Positions 38,201-53,200 of a stretch of DNA of 64,000 bases are shown piece after piece. The notes under the pieces were generated by a model that saw nothing but the letters and a program-made list of their open reading frames with translations, made no database searches and was not told the DNA's origin. Source of the stretch: Mycteria americana (Eukaryota > Chordata > Aves > Ciconiiformes > Ciconiidae); contig NC_134367.1 in assembly GCF_035582795.1 (NCBI RefSeq), positions 85,481,062 through 85,545,061 on the forward strand, read 5' to 3'. Each line of letters starts with the position of its first letter. Positions within the stretch are counted from its first letter, which is position 1. A program made the translations under genes and the position numbers.

Positions 38201-41200
38201 GACAGTCAAAACCTTACCACCTACCTTTTGGAAAGGACAGAGGCGGTTTTAGGCCATTAATGAAGTTTTTCAATAAGAACAGGAACATAGCTGATTCCTC
38301 TGCATAAGCAGTCTGATCACTATTGAGCTTTTCTATATAGGCAGTTAACAAGTCCTTAGGCACCAAAGTTTCCTCTATTGTTTCAACAGACCAATTTAGG
38401 GGAGTTTCCTGTGAATGAAAATTCATTTTAGTGTACACTATCATGATTTCGTCCAACAGAAGACAGAAATTTAGCACCAAAATTCAGCAATATTTAATTT
38501 CCAACCTCAAAAAAGATATCCTTATGAAGTGAATTACATCTCTGATTTTACATTTAAACTTGCATCTGCAGTTTTAAAACCTATGCCAGCTCTTACTACC
38601 ATAATTAACAGCATACATAAGTGAGGTAACAGAAGAGTAAAATACCAATCTCTCTAAAATACCTTTTCAAAGGCATTAGGAGTTACTCACAGCATTTTGT
38701 GGACATTCAATTTCATCCCTTCAACTAGCTCTGTTCTAGCAACACAATCCATATCTTTCAGATATTTGTTTATATAAAAACTCTTTAATGGAATAATCTG
38801 AGGTCAGAATAACTAATTACCATGTATTGCTATGTGTGTGTGTGAGGGGGTGCACACACAAAAACACAGCCCTGCTCACATGGGTTTCTTACACAAGAAA
38901 AAAACCCCAAACTGTTTCAACAACAAAATAAATCAGTGGGAAAGATGCATAAAAATAAGGCAAAGAAAGGTAGCAGAAAGATGCAGAAATACTCTTTCTG
39001 AACATTGTTCTTGCCCTTCTGATGGCTCCTGCTTTCGCCTCCAGGTTACCTCCCAACAAGTGTCAATACAACTGCTTAAGGAGCTGCACAATAAACCAAA
39101 ACCCAACAAATTCAGGAAAAACACTTCCAATATTGTTGCAAGGACTTGCTTGAGGTTGCAATTCATAGAATCATAGAATCACAGAATAGTTTGGGTTGGA
39201 AAGGATCTTCAAAGATCATCTAGTCCAACCCCCCTGCCAAGGGCAGAGACATCTTTCACTAGATCAGGTTGCTCAAAGCCCCACTCAACCTGACCACGAA
39301 CACTTCCAGGGATGAGGCATCCACAACTTCTCTGGGCAACTTGTTCCAGTCCCTCACCACTCTCATAGTGAAGAATTTCTTCCTTATATCCAAGATAAAT
39401 CTACCCTCTTTTAGCTTAAAACCATTGGCCCTTGTCCTGTCACTACAGGCCCTGGTAAAAAGTCCCTCTCCATCTTTCTTATAAGCCCCCTGTAAGTATT
39501 GAAAGGCTGCAATAAGGTCTCTCCAGAGCCTTCTCTTCTCCAAGTTGAACAACCTCAACTCAAGCCTTTCTTCATAGGAGAGGTGTTCCAGCCCTCTGAT
39601 CATTTTTGTAGCCCTCCTCTGGAACTGCTCTTAGCATAAGCTCTTTTTCATACTCGGCCGCATTTCCTTCTTTCTCCTATTGAACAAGCCAGCAAAACCT
39701 TTACTCAATGACTAAAACCCCTGATATTCCTAAGCCAAACAATGACACCACATGATGCCACAGGACAGCTGGCAGAAACACCCCAAACTTTGTGCCAAGC
39801 CCACAGCACTGAAACATTGAATCAGCTGGTGGGATGCTAGCCTAAAGCCCTGGGATTCTTAATTTTTTAAATGCAGACTCTAGTTAGAGCGGTAAAATGT
39901 AAGAGCATTTTTTAATGCAGACTCACTAGAGTGGTAAAATGTAATGGCAGCTTCTAGTACTGCTGCCAAGTGTGTGTTTTTGCTTTGAAAAGAAATTAAG
40001 GCGAGATTTTCAGTCCTCAAGGTTTCTGAACCTCCAGTACAAAAAGATTTCTCCATTACAAAGAAAATGCCCTCTCCAAACTGTTGACATCTTACCTCTG
40101 TAGGATCACAAGCTCTGAGATTTTTTATTTTTTTATCCAAGAAACGGAAGACTCTGATAGCCACTGAAAAATAACTTTCCTTCATCTGTGTACTGCAGCA
40201 GCACTGAACAAGCACTGAACCAATTATATGAGTCGTTACTTTCTGTCTCACGCTGTCAGATTCTGTTTCAGCAACAAGTATCAGATCATCAACCTTATAA
40301 AAGGGAGTGGAGGAAAAACAACAACAAAAAGTCTTTAAGACAGTGGGACTTCACTATGACTTTACACTATGTTTCATTTGCAAGTCAAATTAAATCCTTG
40401 TTACCTTGTATCATTGGTAACAAATTACTGTCTGCTGTAATGGTACTCTTCAGAACCTGGGAATGCACAAGCATCTGTTTCTATGAACTACCCACAGGTT
40501 TACTTGTTTATTCTCTAGAATTTTTTTTCAGGAAACTAAAAATTCCTGGAATTTAGTTACAGTAATAATTTGTCAAATAGGTAATAGCTTTGCTTCTTCT
40601 TTTCCTTATGGTAAGGTAGAAATCTGCATTATCTAGACTGTATTGGCGCTTGTTATTCAATATATATATATTTGCCTAGCAGCTTGATGATGGCATACTA
40701 ATGCTAAGAAATGCACATACAAAGTTCTTCTGTATCACATTTGTTCTACTACAGTGACCACATGGAAAGTAAGATCTCTTAGGGTTAGGGTAACATGGTA
40801 CACATACCATTTGCAATAGTAAGGAAGGGTCCCCTGAAGTCATGTTTTTAGAAAACAGCAGAATCATTTTCTTGTTGGCCACTCCAATCAACTCTTCAGA
40901 CTCGCTAGATTTAATAGCCTCTTCAAGAGCTATTCCAAGGAAAAAAATAATAATCAGACAATCCAGGTATAAAATTCACATATTAAAACATTGGTGGCTC
41001 AAGAATATTTAGAAACAGTCAGAAACATACTAGACAATTTCTTCATCTTTTCAAAGAGCTTTTTAAAGAACTCTATTCACACTCACAGCATGATAGCTTG
41101 CCAGTGACAGCCAGTCTCCTTCAATTAGTGTTTAGGTTCAATAAGCAAGACATCTTAAATTGTCACAATTTTTCTTTTACTAAATTCGTTACAATTAATG

Positions 41201-44200
41201 CTTTACCTTCTGGCCAACCTTTCAGTAAAGGGTGTAAGGAGCAGAGATCAGATTCTGACAGACAAACAGCCATTTTCCAATCTGAAGATTTTGAATTCGC
41301 ATTAGTGATTACCATAAAAGGTAACAACCGCATTACTGCTTCATCTAGTAGTTCTTTTTTCTCTTTCAAAATCTCCTCTTTGACTAAAATTTTTATTGCT
41401 CGCTCCAGAACCTTGTACCTAAAAGAGAACAAGTGATGTTCACAACCCATTGCTCAATCATACTAGCAACATTTATTTGATTTGTTCTCCATTTTCCATG
41501 GCAATCTTCTGAATACAAATAGCAGTGAGAACAAACAAGGAATTCATGGGGAATGGTATGCAAATAATTGAACATTTGCCTTGTAACTCAGCATAGATAT
41601 AGCATAACAAAAAGTATTTGAAGTGAAAAACAGCTTTTAAGGTATTCTTTAGAGTTACATTTTTAAAATTTAATTTATACAGAAAGAATGTAGACTGAAA
41701 AAAGGCACAAGCATACCACTTCCCATCCTTTGAAAGATCAGGTCCATGGAAGATGTTCAAAAGACTTGATACTACTGCTTCTGGATTGACTTGTTTCCGG
41801 AAAATCTGAAAAGTAATCAAGAAAAAGAAATGAAAGTATAATAAAATACAAAATAATTTACCATGTCATAATGGAAAATGCATCTGCTATACCAAGTGGA
41901 AACAGGGATCAAACATCCCTAATTGCATTCCTACTGATGATCATGTAAAAAAAATATTATCAGCGTAAATGGAAGTTATAAGGCTGCCCAGTATGCCCTC
42001 TTGATATGCTAAAGTATGGAGACTTTATCGAATGCAGAAATGTTTGGTAAAATTGATAAACAATAAGCAAACACTTCATAATTAAATAAGAATTGCTTTT
42101 ACTTTATGTAGCATCCGTACGACAAAAATATAAGACACATTAACAAAAAATACTGAATTTTAAAGAAGCACTCATGTGCTTCTATTCCTATTTTTTAGTG
42201 ATTGAGAATGAATGAACACACAAGACCAATTATACTACTGCTAATAATATTCTCCACTACTACTAGCAGAAGCAGTAAAGAAGACTGTTACTCCAGCTGG
42301 AAACAATCAGTACAATGCATACCAGAGTCCTATCCAGTAAACCTGAGCTGGAGTTTAGTACTTTGCCACTATCAACTGATCAAATGACTCTCATGTGGAA
42401 AAACTCAACTAAGCACTTCTCACTAGCGTAATGACTTGTCACGGCACCATTTTCCATCCAAAAGGCAGATGACATGGCTTGCGTTTTCATAGAAAAACGT
42501 ACAGGATAAGCAGGAAGCACACTTCAAATAATAATCAAAGATTAAAATATGCTTTAGCAGCTACATTAAAAAAAATCAATAAATTCAGGTGAACTGCAAA
42601 CACTTTGGGAAAGATCAGGAAGCAGAAATTTGGGGGGGCACTGTGAGGAGGCAAACAACACAAGCCTCCTAAATTTGTGCTGCTTCATCCTGTTAAAGGA
42701 CAAAAGCCGTACACTAAGGACATGAGTAGAAGAAGGGCAAAGAATACATTCCAGACATACATATTCAAGACCAGCTAAAATCTCACCTGACATATCAAAA
42801 GATACACGCTTACCTCCAAAGAACCGAGAGCAGACATTACAACATCTCTGTTCTCATCCTTGAGCCGACCAAAAATTGCTTCTTCTATGAAAGACTGATC
42901 AAAGCCTTCCTGAAAAAATAAAGGTAAAAAAAGAGCCAAAAGAAAAAAAAAATCATTTGTTGGTAGCACAATTTACAGGCTTTTAAAGAAATATCTGAAT
43001 CCTAGTACAAGAAAAGCGGTAACATCATCTACATTAAAGCTCAAATAACAGGCAGACTAAATTTCAATAACAAAAGAAAGAAAAACAGAATTATCCATTA
43101 ACTTAGATTTTATCTTAGACTACAAGCAGCTTAATAAACAAGAACTACATCCAGACTCCAGAATAGGGGCAAAGGGTGACAGAAGCCTACTGAAAACACC
43201 ATGAAAAACAGTGAGGATGACATATGAATAGTTTAACGTACCACTCATCTTCAATTGATATGTCTGGCAAACAGCTTTTTGAAGACATTTTATGTTAAGT
43301 CAGTTCTGTAAGTGAGAGATTCAGGACACAAACCTTTGATGTTTCAATAACATCTTTCAAATGCTGAAGAGCCAGAACCCGCACAGCTGGCTGAGGATGA
43401 TTCAAACTAAGCAGAAGGGAGGTATCAGAGTCTTCCAGAAACTGAAATACAGATTTCAGAGTGACTCACTGCATGTTAAAAATACTTTAAGTATATATAA
43501 GGATAACAGGAGAAATTCTTTCAGCAAGTTTTTGTACCAGAGGAAAACCTGTATAATGCAGACCCAAAAAGCATCCATTACTGAACAATGATGTTGTATA
43601 ACTGTTTCAAATTTGGTCTTCTTCACTTTGACAGACAGTTTTTGGAATATAGCTTGAAAAGTACAGTAAGCCACAGACACCTTTTTGTCCTAGAAAAGCA
43701 CTATGCTTATCTAAGGATTCTGAGAAAGCTCCAGTGACAATGTCAGTGTGACAGAACACAGATAGAAGCTGTTAAAAAGGCATCCCTGCCAGTCCAATTG
43801 TGTGCACTTATCTCAGGAACCTTAAAGGCTAGAAGAGAGTCACATGCCTTTGTTCTGCATGCCTTGTTTTTCTGTTAATCCACTTGTTATTCAGTCACAG
43901 AATCTGTGTCTTTGTTAAATCAGTGCAAAAATACATGAAGCTCTTTTTTATGTAGTTTAAAATCTTTTCCTAAGTGCTTTCAGTCTTTCAATCATTGCAA
44001 ACAAGAGTCATAATACTAACCATCTCTTATTAATAAATTCCTTGGATAGATCTGTTGCACTCATGGTTATTCTGTGTTAGGCTGAGTTTCAATTGCTCTT
44101 CCGAAACAGCACAGGAAGAACTCTGTAGTCACTCTGTTCTTCCATGTTAGTGACTGTAAACATTCATAAAATCAATGCAACAAAAAGGACCGAGCCACCT

Positions 44201-47200
44201 TCTCTCAACAGCGATAAACTTGTTTGTCAACTTCCCCAAAACAGACACCTCTGACATTGACAAAATCTTTAAGTAAGAAGAAGCTTTGCTGGGCACCACC
44301 ACGTTGTCATTATCAACCACTACAGTATATGTAGTGGCCACGTTCCTAAGGAAAAAAATTATTGATAGCAATCGGGACAGGTGGAAATGTATAAATTTTA
44401 ACCATTAAAGAAAGCTCACACTCATGACTGTTCAGAATAAACACGAACTTAAAAGATCTGATAGCTTTTGATTTTTACCACAGTTTTGATCAAGTCGTCC
44501 CCCCCCCAAATCCCATTTAAGTAAGTTGGGGGTTTTTTTGGGTTTTTTTTGGTTTTTTTTTTGTTGTTTTGTTTGTTTGGTTGGTTTTTGTTTGTTTGTT
44601 TTTTTCCTGGTGGGAATGGTAAAGATTTTGTTTAGAAAGAGGAAGAGAGACCAGAACTTTGCCAAAATATCAGCCTTCTGACAGTATAACCAGATAAGAG
44701 CTAGGGTCATGAACTGAGCTTCTACCTACCTTGTATTTGCCACAGCTTAATGAAAGAGAAATAAACTGGTGAAAAAGATTTTGGTCAGCCTCATCTGTGC
44801 AATCTTCCAGATGCTTCTCCAACACGGAGTCTAAGGCTTTAGGATACCTGCCAACAGACAAAACCCCCAACATTTTCCACAGAGAATTACAGAAGACCAC
44901 GTATTTACTAGAGAAATACAGAGAAATACAAGGAAGCTGAATGCACATGCACTCATCTGAACCAGCTATTTTAAGTAGCTTTGCAAAGGCAATCAACCAT
45001 TATGTCTTAACACAGATGAAAGATATGCAGACCACTAGGATAAATAATGAGCAGAAAAGGTCATGCTACACAGCAAACAGCTGTACAAAGCCAGTAGGTC
45101 TGTGTCCATGTATTACAGTGACAACAAAATATATAGGGACAGATCAGTAAAATAAAATTTGGACAAAGATTAGGAGTCAGTTATTTTTACTGTATTTATT
45201 TGGGCAAGAATATTGTGCTTACTACACCCAATAAGCCAAGATCATAGCTGACATCACCACTCTACAGACTGTGGGTCTGTCATAGAAAAATGGAACTTAC
45301 TTTCTCTCAAGAAGTCTGATAAGAGGAAGCACCTTTTGATTGAGTGCAGCCATTTTGGTGGGATTAGATTCAATCTCTGTACCATAGGAGATAAACTCTT
45401 CAAGAAACTTGCTAAAATTAGAAACAAAAGAAAAAGCCACCACTTTTCGGATAGTACAGTTGTCATTAATGTTATAAAGCACACTGCTAAACAGGTTTGG
45501 ATTAATATGCATTACTTATTGCAAGTACAGATTTGCTCCCTGCCTGAAGTTTCACCCTGTCCCACAAGTACTCCCACAAGTGCTAAAAGCATGGCTCTTC
45601 TGGATTACTGAATGTTTCAGTTTCAAAATCCAGGGTTGGAGTTAACTTATGAACTCAGAAAAACATGCTTGTATAATGCTAACGCCATTGTCAGGAATTA
45701 GTTGTTATTAAACCAGAAATGACTGTAGTACTGCAGAAGAAAAATAATCAAAGTTAACTCACGAAGCCAACAGGTGATCTAAATCCTTTTCCAGTGGTAT
45801 ACTCTGAAGAATAGCTTCAAGATGTCTGATGTAAATGTGGTTCTCTGTCTCCTCAGATTCTTCTTGTTCCTCTAAGGACAACATGGAATCATAAAAGAGG
45901 AACAGTAGTTTGAGAATAACCCCCTCATACTAATAAAAGTTAATAGCTTGTACAGGCATCATCACCTGGTGAACCAAGCACACGACTTGAAGACCACAAT
46001 GTTCATTGATTACTAGCACTAACTCTCCGAAAGGTGCTAGCAATGCTTTATACCAATGTCATTAAAATGCCAAAGGCTGTATTGCTATCAATAAATTCAA
46101 GTATGCTTTGGAATGTTCCAGACCAGCTACCACAACCTGTGCCAGCAACTCCCTACTGCATTACCTGGCATAAATCTGGCCCTTTTCAACAAAAGAGCTT
46201 TCCTAACCATAATTTGGCAGTTACAAGTCTACAGTGCAAACAGACTTACTAGTGCAGACACAGGCTACTATTGCATGCCAGTCAGCCTCGCTGTCCTGGA
46301 CCGTTGCCAGGCATGTTTAATTCACCAGGTAAACACAGATCTCAAACTACATATGGACTACATGTAATCTACCTAAAAATTATTTTGCAGTACCACAATA
46401 CATCTCTAAGAGTCAGAAATTTCACACATCAAAATTAAGTTACTGCTGAAATACTGCAAGTCAACATCTAAAATCAAAGCAACATAGATACAATGCCTAA
46501 AATACCCCCCTCTGTAGGACCTGGAAAAACAAAAAGCAACACACACACAAAAGCTCAATCAGGTCTTCACATGTATTGGTGCAGTTTTAACAGCAGAAGC
46601 AACTAAAATTACACAGCTACGACACTGACCACAGCCATCTGTCCATAAGACTCAACAAAATTGTAAAAATGTATGCTAACTTACCCGTATCACTTTTCAT
46701 GACAGTGCAAACAAGGTGAGGCAACAGGTAACGCAGAAGAGGAGAGATATCATAGCTTGCTGAAAGGCCTTGCAAAAGCGTTACCAGTTCTGGGGTTTTG
46801 CACAGATAATTAAACGGCCTGCACAATGGAACAGGGAAATAAAAAAAAAGTATGTATGCTCATCTGGGTTACCAACACTTTCAAACCATGCAGACTTCCT
46901 AAGGGTTCAGTTTTCAGCATCAAGTAACAGCCTCATTGTAAACAAATGCTGAAAAGATTCAAAGGGTTCCACTTCCTTATTGCCAGAGGTTTATTGGTGC
47001 ATTTAATATCCAAGAAGAAAACAGGGTACAGCCAGTCATGTTGAGCACAGCTACTGCAATGGCACAGTGAACATACCTATGTTTTTGCGAAGTTGGTAGT
47101 ACAAGAAAAAATACTTGTATGAATTGCATCAAGAGATATCCTCACATTGCAAGGATCTATCTATTACCCTGAGGCAGCAAAGGAAGGGATGAGAAGTAAT

Positions 47201-50200
47201 AGCTCAATGACAGGAGATCCTTAAAGAGAGCAGAAGGAATTTCCCTTCCTGCTAATAAAAAGTGTCTCTCGTCTCCTTTTATAACCACCTGGCTGGATGC
47301 TGCATAATGCATCAAGCATGCCTGCCCTTAGTTCCCCACACCTTAGCTTTTAACCCATTTTCTTCTTCTATGACTGCGTTCAAGTACCTGGAAGGTAATC
47401 ACTGTACTTATCCCAGCAAAGATTTGTTCTATTGGAATACCCACGCTAACCTCTCTGCCAGCAAGCAAACTCCCTGTAGCATGTGGGACTTCCATCACCA
47501 TGTTCAACTGCACATTAACAGCACTAGCTAACTGTATCAGGGCAGGGCAGACAGATCGATGGGAATGAAATACTACGTGTATTTCCAGAAGAACAACTAA
47601 CTTGTGGGACCAAAGAAGTCATGGTACAGAAGCACTTACACTTCAGATGTTATAAACTATATGAACTCAAAGCCCTTCCATTGAAGGGACAGAATTTCTT
47701 CTTTCCAAGCTATTCAAATAACCTCAGATTTGCACTCCCATTATTATGCTGGCTTCTCTTCCAGGATTCCCACTTTGAAGAAAACCTCCTACTGGCAGGG
47801 TTCAGTTTTGCACATTGACAGCAACTCTTTACTAAGGGAAGTGGCAGGAGAGGGACCAAAGGATGACAGAGTCACACCACTGAGACTCCTTAGCTGTAGT
47901 GAGCATACAAATTTTCAAAGCCAAAGAAAATTCCGAGCCCTTTGAAATGTCAACTACCAAAATTTCTGATAGGAAAGTATCCCTTTAATGAGGAGGATAA
48001 AAAAATTCAAATTATCAAAGTACGGTCTGAACTTTTAAAAAGTAGGAAAACTCAATTCACATAGACTTACTTTTTCCCAAGTTTGTCTCCTTTCTGAGTT
48101 TGTAGAAGTAGGTTCAAGCACGCCACCCCATCCCTGACTAATGAGGGCACTTTCGATAATGTCTTGCTTATCTGCAACATCAAGGAATGTACCAAGGAAG
48201 TCTCCACTGTCACTTTTACTGTCACCTGGCAGATTATCATGTATGTTGCAGCTCTGTAATCCTGTATAGAAGATTTCAAGCCCTAGGAAAAGAGATAAAG
48301 GTGGATTTTTAACACACACAAATTTAAAAAAAAGTACATTAACATAAAAATCATTTTCATTCTGACACCCATGGAATCACACTACCTTCTTCTCCATATG
48401 TTAACTTTTGAGGGATCTAGAAACTCAACTTTCAAGAAGAAAAAGCTGTCATGCAGGGTGCACACATACAGAAGACACATTCACTAACTGCTGCTCTGTT
48501 CATTAACAGAGCAACAGTCCTGGAGGAAAAAGGATATTAAAGCAGGCTGTGCACCCTGACTCCATTTCCTCATTGTTTAGCACAATAAGTCTCTAAGGCA
48601 AAGAGGTTCATTCAAACTGTGTATCCATTTCTCACAGCTCCATTCCTCATGCAGAGTAGGAAACAGAGTTCTTAAACTGCTCATCTGAGGTGTGAAAAAA
48701 CATTATTATTCACAGACCTTCACCTGCCTGATGTTTCAAAGCAGGCTAATAGTGATACGATACATTTCACACAGCATGTCCCTCTTAAATGTTATCTGCA
48801 GAAAGCATGTCGGTACAACACAGTACTCTTCATCACACAGGAAGGAAAACAAAGCTTCATGTACCTTTTGGATGTAAGGCAGCAGCATAGAGACTATAGT
48901 GTCTGTTATCTTCTCTGCGGCTCCAAGAGCTGATACAATGGTGGAGGCATAAAACACAAGAAGAACTCTCAATTGAGCTGAGTTACCAGGACACTCTGAA
49001 AAGACCTGGACCACAGAAAAATCAGTTGTTCAGACATCAGGAAATGCACATACAGCTTCCCCCCAAACCAGCAATACCTCAGAACTCCAGCACGTAAGCT
49101 CTACCAGCTCCGGCTGGCACAACTTAAGTCATCACCTCCTCCTAGCATTAACCCTCACCAGAGGTTACTGCTCCCCCTTGCAGACAAGGTAGAAGGAAAT
49201 GGGTGCTATTCCTCAGCTACCGTAGTTAATCATAATAAGGTAACCTAAATCACTTGTGATTTTGGTGTAATGCTCAAGACTGAGAACCGGACAGCCAAGA
49301 AGCTGACTGGTGTATGTTTAATACCCCCTACTACATCTGTGAACAAACCCTGTTATAGTGTGTGCTTTGCTTAGTTTGACAGTACATGCATTCCAGTTCT
49401 CTAAATAATTGGAACTGTTGTACATCCTACCCTTCTGAGACTATAAAACTAGTTCTCTATTTGACATTAACTGAAAAAACAAATAAATCCGCTCATCTTC
49501 TGACATTCTCAATTTTAAGTTCTCCTTAATATTTGAAGATGTACATCTAAAACACCCATGACAACCCCCAAAAGAGATACCCAAATTCAAAGCACAGTTA
49601 CAAACTAATAGCAGGAATGACTTCATAAAAGAAATTAAGACAATTAAGTACTTTGAAGCAATACAGTATCTTTAAATAATACAGTACTGCCAAATTGTTT
49701 TGTCACAGCTCACTGGTTCTCAGCCACTTCCTTACAAGAATTTCTGATAGACTGTCATCTATACAAATAAGAAAAGAAATTTTCATATTGTTTACTAATA
49801 AATGACTCCTTTTACTACTTGAGATGCAATTCAAAATATTAGCAAATAGCATAATACTATACAAATACAAAGATGGGGAAAACCAAGTGACAACAAACAA
49901 ATAATGTTCTAGAATAAATTAACAACCTTCACAGATTTTGCCACCAGCCTGCAGATGAAATCCATGAAATCCAGGTCTTTGTAGCAGTGTGTAATGAGAG
50001 TACCCCTTGCCAGTGGGACTCCAGGTTTCTTTACATGGTGAAAAAAGTAAAATTAGAACACTCAAGGGTAAAGTGATGCACCCGAAGTAAAAATTAATAT
50101 AATCTCTAAATCAATCCTACTGATCAGTTAACACCATTTAAATTGAAATAAGTAATGGAAACCCACACATCTCTCCGGAATTTTTTGTATCTACATTAAG

Positions 50201-53200
50201 ACAGGCGATGAAGAGCATTACACATAATCTATATTCAAATAAACATATATTTTAGTAATTTATATATATTCCTAGCAGTAGCAAATACTTGCACCTTAAA
50301 AGCCTTCTTTAACTTTGCCAAAACAAAGAGTAATTACAATCAAAGCTTTTTATAATTAACTTTATATTTAAAGAAAGATAGCAGAAACAACAGGTGGGCA
50401 TCCAGGCTCCATCTCTGCAGTTAAATCTTTCAGTACAGTTCTACAGCTAACCACATGAACAGGTGGACCATATTCATAAACCTAGTAACAAGAGTCAAGA
50501 TATTATTAATAAAGTCCCTCATGTTTCTCCCAACTTGCATCTGTGAAATACTTTACCCTTATTGCATCCATCCAATGCCATTTATGAGTTGGGCTTTTTA
50601 TATTTAAAAGTTGAATAACTCTCACAAATAGTTTAGTCTCATGATATGGCAGAACACAACCAATCAAACTATCTTGATTGTAGAGATGGATGTGAAATCT
50701 AAGGAAAAAACATATATATACAGTTAAAAATTATCTGGACGTCCAAAAAAAAAGACCCAGCCACGTTCTTCTCAGAACACCTGGTTTTAAGCAAGATGAG
50801 AGATGATTGTCATACTGACTCAGACATATGGTCCACCTACAGTCCAGAATCCCAAGCTGGCCGCTAGCCTGTATGTGCTAGAGGAAAGAAACAGTGCTAG
50901 CAATTTTTTTCCTCACTCTCAATAATTTTAGATCCCTATAGGACTTAAGATTACCTTAGTTTCTTCTGCATACATTTCAATATCAAACCAGACATTACAA
51001 TAATCTAGTATGAATTTCAGTATAATACATACCACATAAAAAAAAAATTGTGATTCAAAGGTTGTATCAACAAAATCACCCACTCTTTCATCACATGAAA
51101 TACTACACTTTCTGCATCTGAATAGGTTAATTTATATAAATAAATACATCATCACTTCACAAAATACTTGGTTTGTTTTTTCTTCACACCTTCCTACATA
51201 ATCTTGAAATAAGAATACTTAGCTCATGTTGTAATACAAGGGCATGCTAGTCATGCTTCACAGTTAATATTGAAAATTAGCTATTTTACACAGCCCATTT
51301 CTAAAAGCATATTACATAAATGCCTCTCTAGGTCCTCTGTAAGATGGCTAGAGATGGGCAAATTTGGTGAAAGCCAGGCAAGGAAATAATTGCTTTTATA
51401 TAAAATAACATGACAGATCAAAATTTTCACAGAAATTTATCAAAAGAGAAATATCTAATTGGCAAAGAAGAACATCTGGCCCCATAAAGACTAAGCCCAA
51501 ATGGGCATTTTTAACATTTTAAGCTGTATTTTCAGAAAACTAAATTAGAATTATTCAGAATTTTTCTCATCAGGGAAAAAAGCCCTGGCATTTCTAGTAG
51601 CCTTATCTGTTGACATGTAGGATATTCAGTGGATTACCTGTGAATCAGCCATTCAAGGCACTTCTGGGCTGGCTTAAGCATAAAGTAAGGGGACAGGTGA
51701 ATCAGGAACAATGAAATATTCTTATTCAGCTGCTGATTTACTGCTTTAGACTGAACACTACGTTCCAGGCCTTTGGACGTGGAACTAAACAAACTGGACT
51801 GGAACACTTCAAATGAAGGATCAATTCCCATCAGCTCTTCTAAGCCAGTGCATCCTGTGGAAAAAAAATGGAAGAATGCTTTAAACGCAACAGTTTTATT
51901 CACCAGTCCTACCCACCTACTTCCCCACTGGCATATCCAACTTCTTTGCTATACTGGTATATGTCATCCTCACTAAGCAAACCAAACCAAATAGTAAACA
52001 GGTCTAAGACCAAAACTTTTGCTACACTTAAAGTATTTCTTACCTGACAAAAAAAAGAACATTAGCAAGTATCAGCAGTACGCTCTTGCAATGAAGGCCA
52101 GCAGCATCCTGGGCTGTATTAGTGAGAGCATAGCCAGCAGGCTGAGGGAGGTGAACTGTCCCCTCCATTTGTGAGATTGCATCTGGAGTACTGTGTACAG
52201 TTTTGAGCTCATCAGTAGAAGAAAAACATTGCCATATGGGTGTGAGTCCAGCAGAGGAACACTAAGGTGGTCAGGGGACTGGAAAATAACATACAAGGAA
52301 AAGGAGGAACTGGGTTTGTTCAGCCTGGAGAAGAGAGTCAAAAAAGGAAATCTTCCTGCTGTCTGCAACTACTTAATGGAATATAGTGCAGGTTATCAAG
52401 AAGATGGAGCTGGACTCTTCTCAGAGACGCACAACGGAAGGATGGGAGGCAACAAACACAAGCTGGAACATAGGAAATTCCGAGTCAATATATGGATTTT
52501 TTTTTTTTTCAAACGCTGGTGTGGTCAAACACTGGATCAGAGGCCCAATATTGGATCAGAGACCGTAAAAGCCCTATCCTGAAACTCAGCTGAATGCAGG
52601 CCCGAGCAACCTGCTCTAATGAGCCCTGTGCTCAGTTGGGCTAGTACCAAATGACCTTCAGAGGTCCCTTCCAGCCAAAATTATTCTATGATTTTATACG
52701 GATGAAGCAAGCAAAGGTAACTCTTTGAATAAATTAAAATACAATATTCCATGTACACCACTGGAGAACCACTGGAATTATTTATCTATTTTACACAAGC
52801 TTGTAAGTATTAATGGCTAAGCACAAAGCAGACAACTTCAGCTGAAATAAAGAAACCAGGCAGCTGACTGAAATATGAAGAAATAAATGATTATATGCAG
52901 CAGTTCTATAGTAACTATTTAAGAAACTAAAAAAAACTCTGTGTTGGATCAAAGACATATATACCTACAATCTTGTTACTTAAAATCCATATATTATATC
53001 AATCTTTCTGATTTTAGGAAAGAGCTTTCTTATTCAAGAAGTATCACATTCCTGGGTAAAGTTCTATACAAAAATGGAAAGAGATAAGCACAAAGGATTT
53101 CAAGTGTGCAAACACAGCAATGGCTTCTGCCACTTCACATTATTTGTGGCCATAATGTTACCAAAGAGCAGGGCATCAGCATGTTTTCATGAAATCACAG

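Noticed and set aside
39259..39603. 114-codon minus-strand frame considered as a host gene
   Set aside because: It is the C-terminal end of a CR1 LINE reverse-transcriptase polyprotein, part of a 5'-truncated retrotransposon.
48071..48319. 94-codon frame starting CVKNPPL... over HEATR1 exon 6
   Set aside because: It is a shifted frame; the real exon reads GLKSSIQDYRAAT and joins in phase with exons 5 and 7.
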